DNA of 64,000 nt from Methylobacterium sp. E-065 (GTDB lineage Bacteria; Pseudomonadota; Alphaproteobacteria; Rhizobiales; Beijerinckiaceae). The stretch is from the NCBI RefSeq assembly GCF_022829605.1, contig NZ_JAKSYD010000128.1, positions 118,434 through 182,433 on the forward strand, read 5' to 3'. The number at the start of each line of letters is the position of its first letter. The first letter of the stretch is position 1. The translations under genes and the position numbers were made by a program. Of this stretch, positions 27,008 to 35,602 are shown one piece after another. The notes below the pieces were generated by a model. It saw only the letters and a list, made by a program, of their open reading frames with translations, was not told the DNA's origin and did no database searches.

Positions 27008-27310
27008 ATGAAGACCGATCCCTATCCGCCTGCCGGATCGACGGCTCCGGAGTCTCCGCCCCACGCCTCGGAAACCTCGGCCATGTCCGACGACCAGACC
27101 GCGCCGTCTCCCGGGCCTTCGCCGTCGGCGCCGGACGCCATCACGTTCGAGCAGATCCGCGAGCGCGCCTACGAGTTATGGGAACGCAACCATCGGCCGG
27201 AGGGATTCGAGATCGAGTTCTGGCTCCTGGCCGAGCGGGAGCTGCGCAAGGAGCGCCGGAGCCGGGCGGCCAAGGACGGGCCGGCCGGTTCCGAGCCACC
27301 GTCGCAATAG
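27008..27310 (+). CDS. DUF2934 domain protein
   Basis: It encodes 100 residues. The DUF2934 motif occupies about residues 47-78: QIRERAYELWERNHRPEG and EIEFWLLAERELR. The first 45 residues are low-complexity (proline and serine). An internal ATG at 27083 would give a shorter 75-residue product. Cytoplasmic; function of the family unknown. Probably co-transcribed with the DUF3606 gene. Confidence 0.82.
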   Translation: MKTDPYPPAGSTAPESPPHASETSAMSDDQTAPSPGPSPSAPDAITFEQIRERAYELWERNHRPEGFEIEFWLLAERELRKERRSRAAKDGPAGSEPPSQ

Positions 27311-27406
27311 CGTCTCCCCGTCTCTGGCGTGTAGTTTGCGACGCGGCGTGAACGATCGCCGACGCCGTCCGCGATCCGATGATTGGTCGCGCGACGGGGA
27401 CCCGCC

Positions 27407-27925
27407 TTGGAGACATCCGCCCTGACCCGCCGCAGCTTCACCGGACTCGGTCTCGGAGGCGCTGTGGCGACGGCGTCCGGTGGCGTCCTGGCCCAGGCAG
27501 GCCCCGCACCGTCGACGGCGTCCGACAAGCCCGCTCCCCTCACCAGCGCCCCAGTCTCGCAAGCTGGCCTCGGTCCGCGCCTGACGCTGCATGCCATCGA
27601 CAATTTCCACGGCACCCCGGCCGCCGGCATGGTCTGCGACCTCGCTTGGCGCGAGGGCGACAGCCTCACGCCGATCAAGACCGTGACCACCGGGGCCAAC
27701 GGACGGCCGGCCGAGCCGCTGCTGACGGATGCCGCGCTCCGGCCCGGCCATTACGAGCTGCTGCTGCATGTCGGCGCCTATTTCGCCGCCCGCGGCGTCA
27801 GCCTGCCGAGCCCGAACTTCCTCGACCGGGTGCCGATCCGCTTCCGCATCCGTGACGCGGGGCAGCGCCATCACCTGCCGGTGCTGTTCACGCCCTGGGG
27901 CTATTCCTACTATCGCGGCAGCTGA
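27407..27925 (+). CDS. exported 5-hydroxyisourate hydrolase-like (transthyretin-related) protein
   Basis: It encodes 172 residues from the TTG at 27407 (GGGGAC just upstream); an in-frame TTG at 27383 is the alternative. The N-terminus LTRRSFTGLGLGGAVATASG carries a twin-arginine signal with cleavage after about VLA-Q. The mature part is a transthyretin-like domain: LTLHAIDNFHGTPAAGMVCDL and HHLPVLFTPWGYSYYRGS (the C-terminal YRGS tetrapeptide of the family). The first catalytic histidine is kept (LHAID versus THVLD in the paralogue), as is the HHLPVL segment. So a periplasmic version of the enzyme is likely. The cytoplasmic paralogue follows after 21 bases. Confidence 0.85.
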   Translation: METSALTRRSFTGLGLGGAVATASGGVLAQAGPAPSTASDKPAPLTSAPVSQAGLGPRLTLHAIDNFHGTPAAGMVCDLAWREGDSLTPIKTVTTGANGRPAEPLLTDAALRPGHYELLLHVGAYFAARGVSLPSPNFLDRVPIRFRIRDAGQRHHLPVLFTPWGYSYYRGS

Positions 27926-27946
27926 TCCCGTCAGGACACGATATCC

Positions 27947-28300
27947 ATGGCCGGCATCTCGACCCACGTCCTCGACACCGACCGCGGGCGCCCCGCGGCG
28001 GGGATCCGCATCGATTTCTCAGTGCTGGACGGGGAAACGTGGCGGCTCGTGAAGAGCGTGGTCACGAACGCGGACGGACGCACAGACCAGCCGATCCTGG
28101 CGCCGAGCGACGCGAAGGTCGGCCAGTATCAGCTGGCCTTCCACGTCGATGATTACTTCCGGGACCGCCCCGGCACTGCGGAAGCCGACATCTTCATCGA
28201 CAACCCGGTGGTGCGCTTCGCGATCTTCGACCCGGCGCAGCATTACCACGTGCCGATGCTCTGCGCCCCCGGCAGCTTCACCACCTACCGCGGCAGCTGA
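27947..28300 (+). CDS. uraH: 5-hydroxyisourate hydrolase
   Basis: It hydrolyses 5-hydroxyisourate, the product of uric acid oxidation, to OHCU. 117 residues is the normal size. MAGISTHVLDTDRGRPAAGI holds the first catalytic histidine, HYHVPMLCAPGSF the second histidine pair, and the protein ends in the signature YRGS. No signal peptide, so cytoplasmic. It sits between the Tat-exported paralogue and uraD, four bases from uraD's start, as one operon for urate breakdown. Confidence 0.95.
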   Translation: MAGISTHVLDTDRGRPAAGIRIDFSVLDGETWRLVKSVVTNADGRTDQPILAPSDAKVGQYQLAFHVDDYFRDRPGTAEADIFIDNPVVRFAIFDPAQHYHVPMLCAPGSFTTYRGS

Positions 28301-28304
28301 GACC

Positions 28305-28814
28305 GTGCCCGACCTTGCCACCGTCAACCGGATGGAGGAGGGGGCCTTCGTGGCCTTGCTCGGCGGGGTGTTCGAGCACGCGGCCTGGGTGGCTGAGGCC
28401 GCCGTGCCGCAGCGTCCGTTCGCCAGCCTGGCCGATCTGCACGCGGCGATGATGCGGGCGGTGCACGCGGCGGCCCCGGATCTGCAACTGGCCTTCCTCA
28501 ACGGCCATCCGGAACTCGCCGGCCCGGAGGCACGCGCCCACAGCCTCACGGACGATTCGGCCAGCGAGCAGGGCAGCGCCGGGCTCGACCGTATGGCGGC
28601 GTCGGAGGCGGCGGCCTTTGCTCGGCTGAATGCGGCCTACCGCGCCCGGTTCGGCTTCCCGTTCATCATCGCGGTGCGGGGGCGCGGCCGGGCCGAGATT
28701 CTCTCCGCGTTCGAGGCCCGGCTCGGCCGGGATCCGGCGACCGAGCGGGAGACCGCGCTTGGGGAGGTTGCGCAGATCACCCGCATGCGGCTGGAGCGTC
28801 TGATCGACGCCTGA
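28305..28814 (+). CDS. uraD: OHCU decarboxylase
   Basis: It decarboxylates 2-oxo-4-hydroxy-4-carboxy-5-ureidoimidazoline to S-allantoin, the step after uraH. 169 residues matches the family. Conserved elements are LLGGVFEHAAWVAE, FLNGHPELAG with the catalytic histidine region, SLTDDSASEQGSAGLD and ARFGFPFIIAVRGRG. GTG start at 28305, four bases after uraH. No uricase (uraO or hpxO) or allantoinase gene is in view, so the upstream urate oxidase step is encoded elsewhere. Confidence 0.94.
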   Translation: MPDLATVNRMEEGAFVALLGGVFEHAAWVAEAAVPQRPFASLADLHAAMMRAVHAAAPDLQLAFLNGHPELAGPEARAHSLTDDSASEQGSAGLDRMAASEAAAFARLNAAYRARFGFPFIIAVRGRGRAEILSAFEARLGRDPATERETALGEVAQITRMRLERLIDA

Positions 28815-28827
28815 TGGCGCCGGCGGT

Positions 28828-30072
28828 TCAGGCGGCTGCCGACCGCACGTCCTTGATGGCCGCCTCGAACGCCACGAAGGCGGCGGTCGCCTCGTCCCAG
28901 GCCTGGGCGCGGACGTGGCGGATCATCGTTGCAGCCTGCTCGCGGGCCTGCGCCAGGGGTGCCTCCACGGCGGCCGGACGCGCCGGATTGGCCGCGACGG
29001 CGACGGGCGGCTTGTCGGCCGGGCGCATGCCGACCAGGGTCGCCGCAATGGCGCGCCGCCAGGCAGCGAGGTCGGCCGGAAGGCGCGCCGTATGCGCCTC
29101 CGTCGCCTGGCCGCCATCCTGCCGGTCGAGCAGGTTGCGGCCGAGCGTTTCGATCCGCTCGAGTTCGGCCATGGCGTCCCCGATCTCCCGGCGCGCCTTG
29201 TCGGTGCCCTCCGCGATCCGGCCGACGTTGTTGGCGATGTCGCCGGTGGCCTGGATCTGCTGGTTCAGGATCTCGGAGGCCTCACGCATCTGCGACGCGA
29301 CGTTCGCGACGGCGCCGCTCTCGGCCTCGACGCGGGCGTTGGCCCGCACCATGGCGGCGGCCCCGGTCTCGACCGCGCCGCGGCTGCGCGTGACCGCGGC
29401 CTGCATGGCCGCCATCTCCTCACGCAGGCCCGCCACGCGGGCCCGGATCTCATCGGTCGCCTTGGCGGTCTGGGCCGACAGGGTCTTCACCTCGGCGGCC
29501 ACCACGGCGAAGCCGCGCCCTGCCTCGCCGGCGCGCGCTGCCTCGATCGTGGCGTTGAGCGCCAGGAGGTTCGTCTGGGCCGAGATCGCCGCGATGGTGC
29601 CGGCCATCTCCTCGATCCGCAGGGCCGCGGTCGAGAAGCTGTCGAGCCGGCTCCCGATCTCCTCGGTGCCCTCCTCGATGCCGCGCATGCCCTCGGTGGC
29701 GCGATGGAGGTCGCCGACGCAGGTGGCGATTCCGGCGCGGGCGGTCTCGGCGGTCTCGGCAGCCGACGCGGAGCGGGCCGCGATCTCGCCCGTGGTGGCA
29801 GCCAGTTCCTCGCTGGCGGCCGCGATCAGCCGGGCCTGCTCGGCGGTGCCCGAGGCGTCGTGGGTCATCCAGCCGATCGAGGTGCCGGCATCCGAGGCTG
29901 CGGCCGACATGCGCGCCAGGAGCGACTGCCATTCGCGATCGAAGGCCGGGATGGCGGCGGCCTGCGGACCTGCCGCGACCTCGACGATCACCGGTGCCTG
30001 CACCGGCGCAGCGGCTATCTGCAGGGCGGCAGGGGCGCCCTTTTCCGAGCGCTTGCGGTTCAGGCCGAACAT
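28828..30072 (-). CDS. soluble methyl-accepting chemotaxis protein
   Basis: It encodes 414 residues with no membrane segment, so it is a cytoplasmic chemoreceptor. The signalling hairpin tip reads [33 protein letters not shown] in outline ([12 protein letters not shown] core), flanked by long coiled-coil helices. It lacks a recognisable N-terminal sensor; the C-terminal 120 residues (after about 300, containing [14 protein letters not shown]) are a helical module of unknown type, possibly the sensor. ATG at 30072-30070 follows TTGGAG by eight bases. It ends convergently close to uraD (14 bases). Confidence 0.9.
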   Translation of the reverse strand: MFGLNRKRSEKGAPAALQIAAAPVQAPVIVEVAAGPQAAAIPAFDREWQSLLARMSAAASDAGTSIGWMTHDASGTAEQARLIAAASEELAATTGEIAARSASAAETAETARAGIATCVGDLHRATEGMRGIEEGTEEIGSRLDSFSTAALRIEEMAGTIAAISAQTNLLALNATIEAARAGEAGRGFAVVAAEVKTLSAQTAKATDEIRARVAGLREEMAAMQAAVTRSRGAVETGAAAMVRANARVEAESGAVANVASQMREASEILNQQIQATGDIANNVGRIAEGTDKARREIGDAMAELERIETLGRNLLDRQDGGQATEAHTARLPADLAAWRRAIAATLVGMRPADKPPVAVAANPARPAAVEAPLAQAREQAATMIRHVRAQAWDEATAAFVAFEAAIKDVRSAAA

Positions 30073-30165
30073 GCGGAGTTCTCCAATCAACGAGTCGGAG
30101 GCGATCTTCGCACGGATCCTTCAACCAATGATGAAGGCTAATCTTATCTTTCTCTAATCGATCCG

Positions 30166-30196
30166 ATGAAGCGCTCCCCTGTAGGGAGCGCTTCAT
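30166..30196 (-). terminator. hairpin after rne
   Basis: A perfect 13-bp stem ATGAAGCGCTCCC/GGGAGCGCTTCAT with loop CTGTA, 50 bases beyond the rne stop on its strand. No T-run follows, but it is the best terminator candidate for rne and it precedes the promoter of the chemoreceptor gene. Confidence 0.6.
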
Positions 30197-30245
30197 CCTT
30201 CGAAAGTCCGCGCCATCGGCCTTAGAGGGCCGGTGGCGCTGCGGC

Positions 30246-33200
30246 TCACTCGCCGGTCAGAGCGGCCTTGGTGCGGGACCACCAGCCGGCGCGCTTGGGC
30301 CGGTCCGGATCGGACGGGGGGGTCAGCACGACCGCCACGGGCTCGCGCACCGGTTCCGCAGCCGACGCGGAGGCCGGCTCGGCGGTGCCGTTCGTCGGTC
30401 GGGTCTCAGCGGCCTCCGTTTCCGGATCGGCAACCGGCAGATCCACCGCCGTCTCGCCGCGGATCGGCTCAGGCGTGGCCTCGATGATCTCGGCCACGGC
30501 CTCGACGCTCACCGGCTCCTCCGCCAGCCGCACGACCGTCTCGTCGGAGGCTGCAGCCTCCTCCGCCTCGGCGCCCTCGCGGGTGCGGCCGTCGCTGCGT
30601 CCACGTCCGCCGCGGCGACCGCGGCGACGGCGGCGTCCCCCGTCGTCCTCCGCCTGGGCGGCCTCGTCCGGACCTGCCGCAGCGGTGTCGGCCGTGTCGC
30701 TCTCGGCCGCTAGGGCCATCTCGGCCGGCTCGCCCGCTGCCGTCTCGACGGTCGCCGCGTTGGCGGCCGCCGGCTCCTCGCCGTCCCACTCCTCGTCCCG
30801 GCCGTCTTCGTCGGATTGCGGCGCGCCCTGGCGCTCCTCATCGGAACGCCCCTCCGTGCGACCGCCCCGGCGGCGACGACGGCGGCGACGGCGGCGACCA
30901 TCGCCCTCGTCGCGCGTCCCGTCCTCCCGCGCCTCGGTGCGGCCTTCTTCAGCCTCAGTCTCACCCTCGGCTTCGGCCTCAGCCGCGCCTTCCGCCTCCG
31001 CCTCGACCTCAGCATCCGCCTCTTCGATCTCCTCGTCCTCGTCCTCGAACTCCGTGGTCGGCGAGATCGCCTGGGCACGCACGCCCGTCACCGGACCCTC
31101 AGCGCGCTGGGCCGGATCGCCCCGGTCGAGCTGGAAGGCGGTGGTCGCCGCCAGCCGCTCGTCGGCCGCAATCGTGATGGTCACGCCGAAGCGCACCTCC
31201 AGCTCGCGCAGGTGTCCGCGCTTCTGATTGAGGATGTAGAGGGCGACCTCGGTCCGCGTGCGCAGGATGAGGTTGTGGGCGGCCGACTTGAGCAGCGCTT
31301 CCTCGATCGAGCGCAGGATGTGCAGCGCCACCGACGCGGTCGCGCGCACGAAGCCCGAGCCGCCGCAATGGGGGCACGGGATCGAGGAGGATTCGAGCAC
31401 GCCGGTGCGGATGCGCTGGCGGCTCATCTCCATGAGGCCGAAGGGCGAGATCCGGCCGACCTGGATGCGGGCGCGGTCGTTCTTCAGGCAGTCGTTGAGC
31501 TTCTTCTCGACGGCGCGGTTGTTGCGCTTCTCCTCCATGTCGATGAAGTCGATGACGATCAGGCCTGCGAGGTCGCGCAGGCGCAGCTGGCGGGCGACCT
31601 CTTCGGCCGCTTCCAGGTTCGTCCGGAGTGCGGTGTCCTCGATGTCGTGCTCGCGGGTCGAGCGGCCGGAATTCACGTCGATCGAGACCAGCGCCTCGGT
31701 CGGGTTGATGACGAGATAGCCGCCGGACTTCAGCGAGACGTGGCTGGAGAACATCGCGTCGAGCTGCTGCTCGACCCCGAACCGGGCGAAGATCGGCGTC
31801 GGATCGCGGTAGGGCTTCACGACCTTGGACTGGCCGGGCATCAGCATCCGCATGAAGTCCCTGGCCTCGCGGTAGGCGTCCTCGCCGGCGACCAGAACCT
31901 CGTCCAGTTCCTTGTTGTAGAGGTCACGGATGGCGCGCTTGATCAGCGACCCCTCCTCGTAGACCAGGGCCGGGGCCATCGAGGTCAGCGTCAACTCGCG
32001 GACCGATTCCCACAGGCGCATCAGGTACTCGAAGTCCCGGGCGATCTCGGGCTTGGAGCGCGAGGCACCGGCGGTGCGCAGGATGACGCCCATCCCCTCG
32101 GGCACCTCCAGGTCCTGCACGACCTCCTTGAGGCGCTTGCGGTCGGCCGCCGAGGTGATTTTTCGCGATATCCCGCCACCGCGGCCGGTATTGGGCATCA
32201 GCACCGAGTAGCGGCCGGCCAGCGACAGGTAGGTGGTGAGCGCCGCGCCCTTCGTGCCGCGCTCCTCCTTGACCACCTGCACCAGGATGATCTGGCGGCG
32301 CTTGATCACCTCCTGGATCTTGTACTGGCGGCGGTGGTGGCGCGGACGCTCGGGGATCTCGGCCAGCGCGTCGCCGTTGCCGCCGATCTGAGCGATCCGG
32401 GGCTCGGCGTCGGGATCGTCGGATTCCTCGTCCGAATCGTCATCCTCGTCGGACTCGTCCTCGTCGTCCTCCGACTCGTCCTCATCCTCGTCGTCGTCGG
32501 ATTCGTCCTCGTCGGACTCATCCTCGTCGAGCAGTTCTTCGGCCTCGCCCACGGCCGGGCCGCTGCGGCCCGAGGCCTCCGCGACATCCTCCGCGACGGT
32601 CTCGGCCGGCTCCTCGGCCACGGTCAGGGCCTGCGCCACGGCGAGCCGGGCCTCAGGCTCGGCCGGGTCGTCCTGGTCGGTCGCGGCTTCCTCGGCCTGC
32701 GCCGTGACCGGCGCGGTATCGTCGGCGAACTCGGCAGCCCGCGCCGGCTCGGCGATATCCCCGGCTTCGGTCTCGGAGGCGAGGGCCTCCTGCACCGCCT
32801 CGGGGTTCTCGGCGAGCGTATCGGGCATGCCGGCTGGTGCGATCCCGGCCTCCGGGGGCGTCTCGTCGCGACCCTCGATCCGGGCCTCGTCACCCTCGAG
32901 ATGCTCGGTCTCGCGCGCGGTCTCGTGCGCGTCCTCGGCGCTCACGGACTCGTCGGTGCCGCGGGTGCGGGCCTCGGCGCGGCGACCGCGGGAGCGGCGG
33001 GGCGAGCGACGGCGGCGCTCCTCGCGCTCCCGGTGCTCCTCGGCGTCGCGGGCTTCCTCCTCGAGGAGGGCCTGCCGGTCGGCCAGGGGGATCTGGTAAT
33101 AGTCGGGGTGGATCTCGTTGAAGGCCAGGAAGCCGTGGCGGTTGCCGCCATACTCCACGAACGCGGCCTGGAGCGAGGGCTCAACCCGGGTGACCTTGGC

Positions 33201-33332
33201 GAGATAGATGTTGCCGCGCAGTTGGCGCCGGTTGGCGGCCTCGAAGTCGAATTCCTCGACCCTAGACCCTTGGACCGTGACGACCCGGGTCTCCTCCGGG
33301 TGCATCGCGTCGATCAGCATTTTGTTGGCCAT
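30246..33332 (-). CDS. rne: ribonuclease E with long acidic insertion
   Basis: It encodes 1028 residues. This endonuclease starts mRNA decay and processes rRNA and tRNA precursors at the inner membrane as the degradosome core. The S1 domain starts normally (NIYLAKVTRVEPSLQAAFVE, residues 41-60), is interrupted by an insert at about 90-335, and resumes at RQYKIQEVIKRRQIILVQVV. The insert has an arginine-rich part (101-123) then a Glu/Asp stretch (about 266-310) almost without other residues. Catalytic aspartates are in IDVNSG (D552) and VIDFIDM (D595); CPHCGG (C653, C656) is the zinc link. The C-terminal 300 residues are disordered, with two arginine-rich RNA-binding patches (RRRRRRRRGGR, RRGRRGGRGR). 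This architecture is common in alphaproteobacteria. Confidence 0.96.
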   Translation of the reverse strand: MANKMLIDAMHPEETRVVTVQGSRVEEFDFEAANRRQLRGNIYLAKVTRVEPSLQAAFVEYGGNRHGFLAFNEIHPDYYQIPLADRQALLEEEARDAEEHREREERRRRSPRRSRGRRAEARTRGTDESVSAEDAHETARETEHLEGDEARIEGRDETPPEAGIAPAGMPDTLAENPEAVQEALASETEAGDIAEPARAAEFADDTAPVTAQAEEAATDQDDPAEPEARLAVAQALTVAEEPAETVAEDVAEASGRSGPAVGEAEELLDEDESDEDESDDDEDEDESEDDEDESDEDDDSDEESDDPDAEPRIAQIGGNGDALAEIPERPRHHRRQYKIQEVIKRRQIILVQVVKEERGTKGAALTTYLSLAGRYSVLMPNTGRGGGISRKITSAADRKRLKEVVQDLEVPEGMGVILRTAGASRSKPEIARDFEYLMRLWESVRELTLTSMAPALVYEEGSLIKRAIRDLYNKELDEVLVAGEDAYREARDFMRMLMPGQSKVVKPYRDPTPIFARFGVEQQLDAMFSSHVSLKSGGYLVINPTEALVSIDVNSGRSTREHDIEDTALRTNLEAAEEVARQLRLRDLAGLIVIDFIDMEEKRNNRAVEKKLNDCLKNDRARIQVGRISPFGLMEMSRQRIRTGVLESSSIPCPHCGGSGFVRATASVALHILRSIEEALLKSAAHNLILRTRTEVALYILNQKRGHLRELEVRFGVTITIAADERLAATTAFQLDRGDPAQRAEGPVTGVRAQAISPTTEFEDEDEEIEEADAEVEAEAEGAAEAEAEGETEAEEGRTEAREDGTRDEGDGRRRRRRRRRRGGRTEGRSDEERQGAPQSDEDGRDEEWDGEEPAAANAATVETAAGEPAEMALAAESDTADTAAAGPDEAAQAEDDGGRRRRRGRRGGRGRSDGRTREGAEAEEAAASDETVVRLAEEPVSVEAVAEIIEATPEPIRGETAVDLPVADPETEAAETRPTNGTAEPASASAAEPVREPVAVVLTPPSDPDRPKRAGWWSRTKAALTGE

Positions 33333-34179
33333 GTCGGACTCTCGGCATGGCGGCCGACGTCGTTCTCCGTGCCCGTGGTCCCGGCGGCGCCTCGCCCGAC
33401 GTCAAGCCTGTCGGGCACGGTGCCGGCCTCGTCGCCGAGGCGGATGGGTTCGAGGGGAAATTGCCGTCAACCGCCGGTCGGCGCGCAGGGCGCCTGGGGT
33501 TGAAACAGGCCGGGTCGACGGACGGACCGGTGCGACGCAACGTATGCGCCTCCGGGGCACGCGCAGCGCTCTGCTGGGCCGTGCGTCCGTCCATCGTGGT
33601 CCCGACCTCGCGAAACACTCTCGGCCGGGTTGGACCGGCCGTGAATTCCTGGGTGCGGCGGAAGATCCGCCGCGACGTGCGACACCTGCCCGATCGGGGA
33701 AGACACCCGTTGCCGCCAGGCGGACCAACAGAGCCCGCCGCGACACCACGGCCGTTTTCGCGAGGAATTCGGTCGCGTCCGCGGGCCGTTGCGGCGGCCG
33801 GCGGGACCGGAAAGGGTCGGTATCATTACAGACGGCCGCGCGGATTTGGCAAGGGTCAACCGTGAATAGATGTCACGGGGGTGTCACGGGGGCCGGCCGC
33901 GGCGTCTGGGGTGCGGGCTGCGTGCGAACTGTCGGATCTGCATCGATCGAGCAGCAGCGGCGCGAATGGGCCATCCAACCGACCTGCCCTCATCCTGAGG
34001 TGCCGGAGCGCAGCGGAGGCCTCGAAGAAGACCTCGAAGGATCGCGCGATTTCTGCAGCCGTCCTTCGAGGCCCGCTGTGCTGGCGCCTCAGGATGAGGT
34101 GAAGGGTGGGATCACTCGGTCGGCTCGCCGTAAACCGTGGCGTATCCGCGGACAGACGGGCGGCGGAGCCAAACCGTGC
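33333..34179. other. long gene-free region upstream of rne
   Basis: About 850 bases with only GC-driven open frames. The part next to rne (33333-33870) would be its promoter and long 5' leader; in E. coli that leader mediates autoregulation by RNase E, and a comparable role is possible here but not shown. The right part holds a dispersed palindromic repeat (33989-34099) and the end of glcF. Confidence 0.45.
33989..34099. repeat. dispersed palindromic repeat, copy 2 (CTCATCCTGAGG family)
   Basis: Begins CTCATCCTGAGGTGCCGGAG and ends GCGCCTCAGGATGAGG, with inner arms TCGAAGGAT and GTCCTTCGAGGCCC. Same outer arms and AGCGCAGCG block as the copy at 18597-18705. The outer arms pair over at least 14 bases. 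Confidence 0.88.
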
Positions 34180-35508
34180 TCACTCTGCCGCCTCCAACCG
34201 CGGCGCCACCCCAGCGAGCGCCGCCGGCTTCGGGCCGCCGGTCGCCCAGTCGAGCAGCTCCACCGTGTGGACGATCGGGATGCCGGTGCCCTTCCCGATC
34301 TGCGTGGCGCAGCCGATGTTGCCGGTGGCGATCACGTCCGGGCGGACGCGCTCGATGTTGGCGACCTTCCGGGCGCGCAGCTTCGCGGCGAGTTCCGGCT
34401 GCAGGATGTTGTAGGTCCCCGCCGAGCCGCAGCAGATATGGCCCTCGGGCACGTCCTTCACGGTGAAGCCCGCGCGCTTCAGCAGCGTCTTGGGCTCCAG
34501 GCGGATGCCCTGGCCGTGCTGCATCGAGCAGGCCGAATGATAGGCCACCACGAGGTCGGTCTCGGCGACGGGGGCCAGATCGAGCAGCGCGAGATACTCG
34601 GTCACGTCCTTGGCGAGCGCCGACACCCGCTTCGCCTTCTCGGCATAGGCCGGGTCGTCGCGGAACATGAAGCCGTAATCCTTGATCGTCGTGCCGCAGC
34701 CCGAGGCCGTGACCAGGATCGCGTCGAGCCCCTTGGCGATCTCGGCCTCCCAGGCGTCGATCGTCTGCTTGGCGAGCGCATGGGCCGAATCCGCCTTGCC
34801 CATGTGATGGGTCAGCGCCCCGCAGCAGCCCTCCTGCGCGTGGACGACCTCGACCCCGTGGCGGTTGAGCAGCCGGATCGCCGCCGCGTTGAAGTCCGGC
34901 CGCAGGACGCTCTGGGCGCAGCCGCGCAGCAGGGCGACGCGCTTAGAGGCCGTCCCGGTCGCCGCCGGGAAGCGGCCGGGCCGGTTCGTCGGATCCCGGG
35001 GCGGCATCCCCGAGGGTGCAAGGTCGAGCATGGCGGCGAGCCGGTTGCCCACCCGCGGGAGCCGCGCCACCAGCCCGCGGAACGGGGCTACGAGCTTGGC
35101 GCCGATCAGCGCGAGGCGGAAGCGGTTCGGGTAGGGCAGGACCTGCGCCAGCAGCGCCCGCAGGAACCGATCCCCGGCGGGCCTGGCAAAGGTCTCCTCG
35201 ATATGCGTCCGGGCGTGATCGACGAGGTGCATGTAGTGCACGCCGGACGGGCAGGTGGTCATGCAGGACAGGCAGGAGAGGCAGCGGTCGACATGCTTGA
35301 CCACCTCCGGCGAGGCCGGCTTGCCGCCCTCCAGCATGTCCTTGATCAGGTAGATGCGCCCGCGCGGGGAATCGAGCTCGTCGCCGAGGAGCAGGTAGGT
35401 CGGGCAGGTTGCCGTGCAGAAGCCGCAATGCACGCAGGTCCGCAGGATTTTTTCGGACGCCGCCATGGCGGGATCAGCGAGCTGGGCCGGGGCGAAATTG
35501 GTCTGCAC
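34180..35508 (-). CDS. glcF: glycolate oxidase iron-sulfur subunit
   Basis: It encodes 442 residues of the GlcF subunit of membrane-associated glycolate oxidase, which makes glyoxylate. Two 4Fe-4S motifs, CVHCGFCTATCP and CLSCLSCMTTCPSG, lie in the first 110 residues; two CCG domains (CCGALTHHMGKAD and CCGSAGTYNILQPELA) form the cysteine-rich C-terminal half and probably bind further cofactor. GTG start at 35508-35506 with AGGAAGAG upstream; the frame continues upstream without family sequence. It follows glcE by about 95 bases on the same strand. Electrons would go to the quinone pool. Confidence 0.95.
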   Translation of the reverse strand: MQTNFAPAQLADPAMAASEKILRTCVHCGFCTATCPTYLLLGDELDSPRGRIYLIKDMLEGGKPASPEVVKHVDRCLSCLSCMTTCPSGVHYMHLVDHARTHIEETFARPAGDRFLRALLAQVLPYPNRFRLALIGAKLVAPFRGLVARLPRVGNRLAAMLDLAPSGMPPRDPTNRPGRFPAATGTASKRVALLRGCAQSVLRPDFNAAAIRLLNRHGVEVVHAQEGCCGALTHHMGKADSAHALAKQTIDAWEAEIAKGLDAILVTASGCGTTIKDYGFMFRDDPAYAEKAKRVSALAKDVTEYLALLDLAPVAETDLVVAYHSACSMQHGQGIRLEPKTLLKRAGFTVKDVPEGHICCGSAGTYNILQPELAAKLRARKVANIERVRPDVIATGNIGCATQIGKGTGIPIVHTVELLDWATGGPKPAALAGVAPRLEAAE

Positions 35509-35602
35509 GGTCTCTTCCTGCCTGCTCTCGACTGCCTGCGCGCTCTCCTCCCCTGTCAATTCCGGACCTGTCCGGGATCGCTCGAGCTTGCGGGGAGGGG
35601 AA

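Noticed and set aside
28828..30157. 447-residue rightward frame opposite the chemoreceptor
   Set aside because: Antisense shadow; the opposite strand carries the conserved receptor signalling tip.
30816..33503. 895-residue rightward frame opposite rne
   Set aside because: Reverse shadow of rne; its acid/base low complexity mirrors the acidic insertion.
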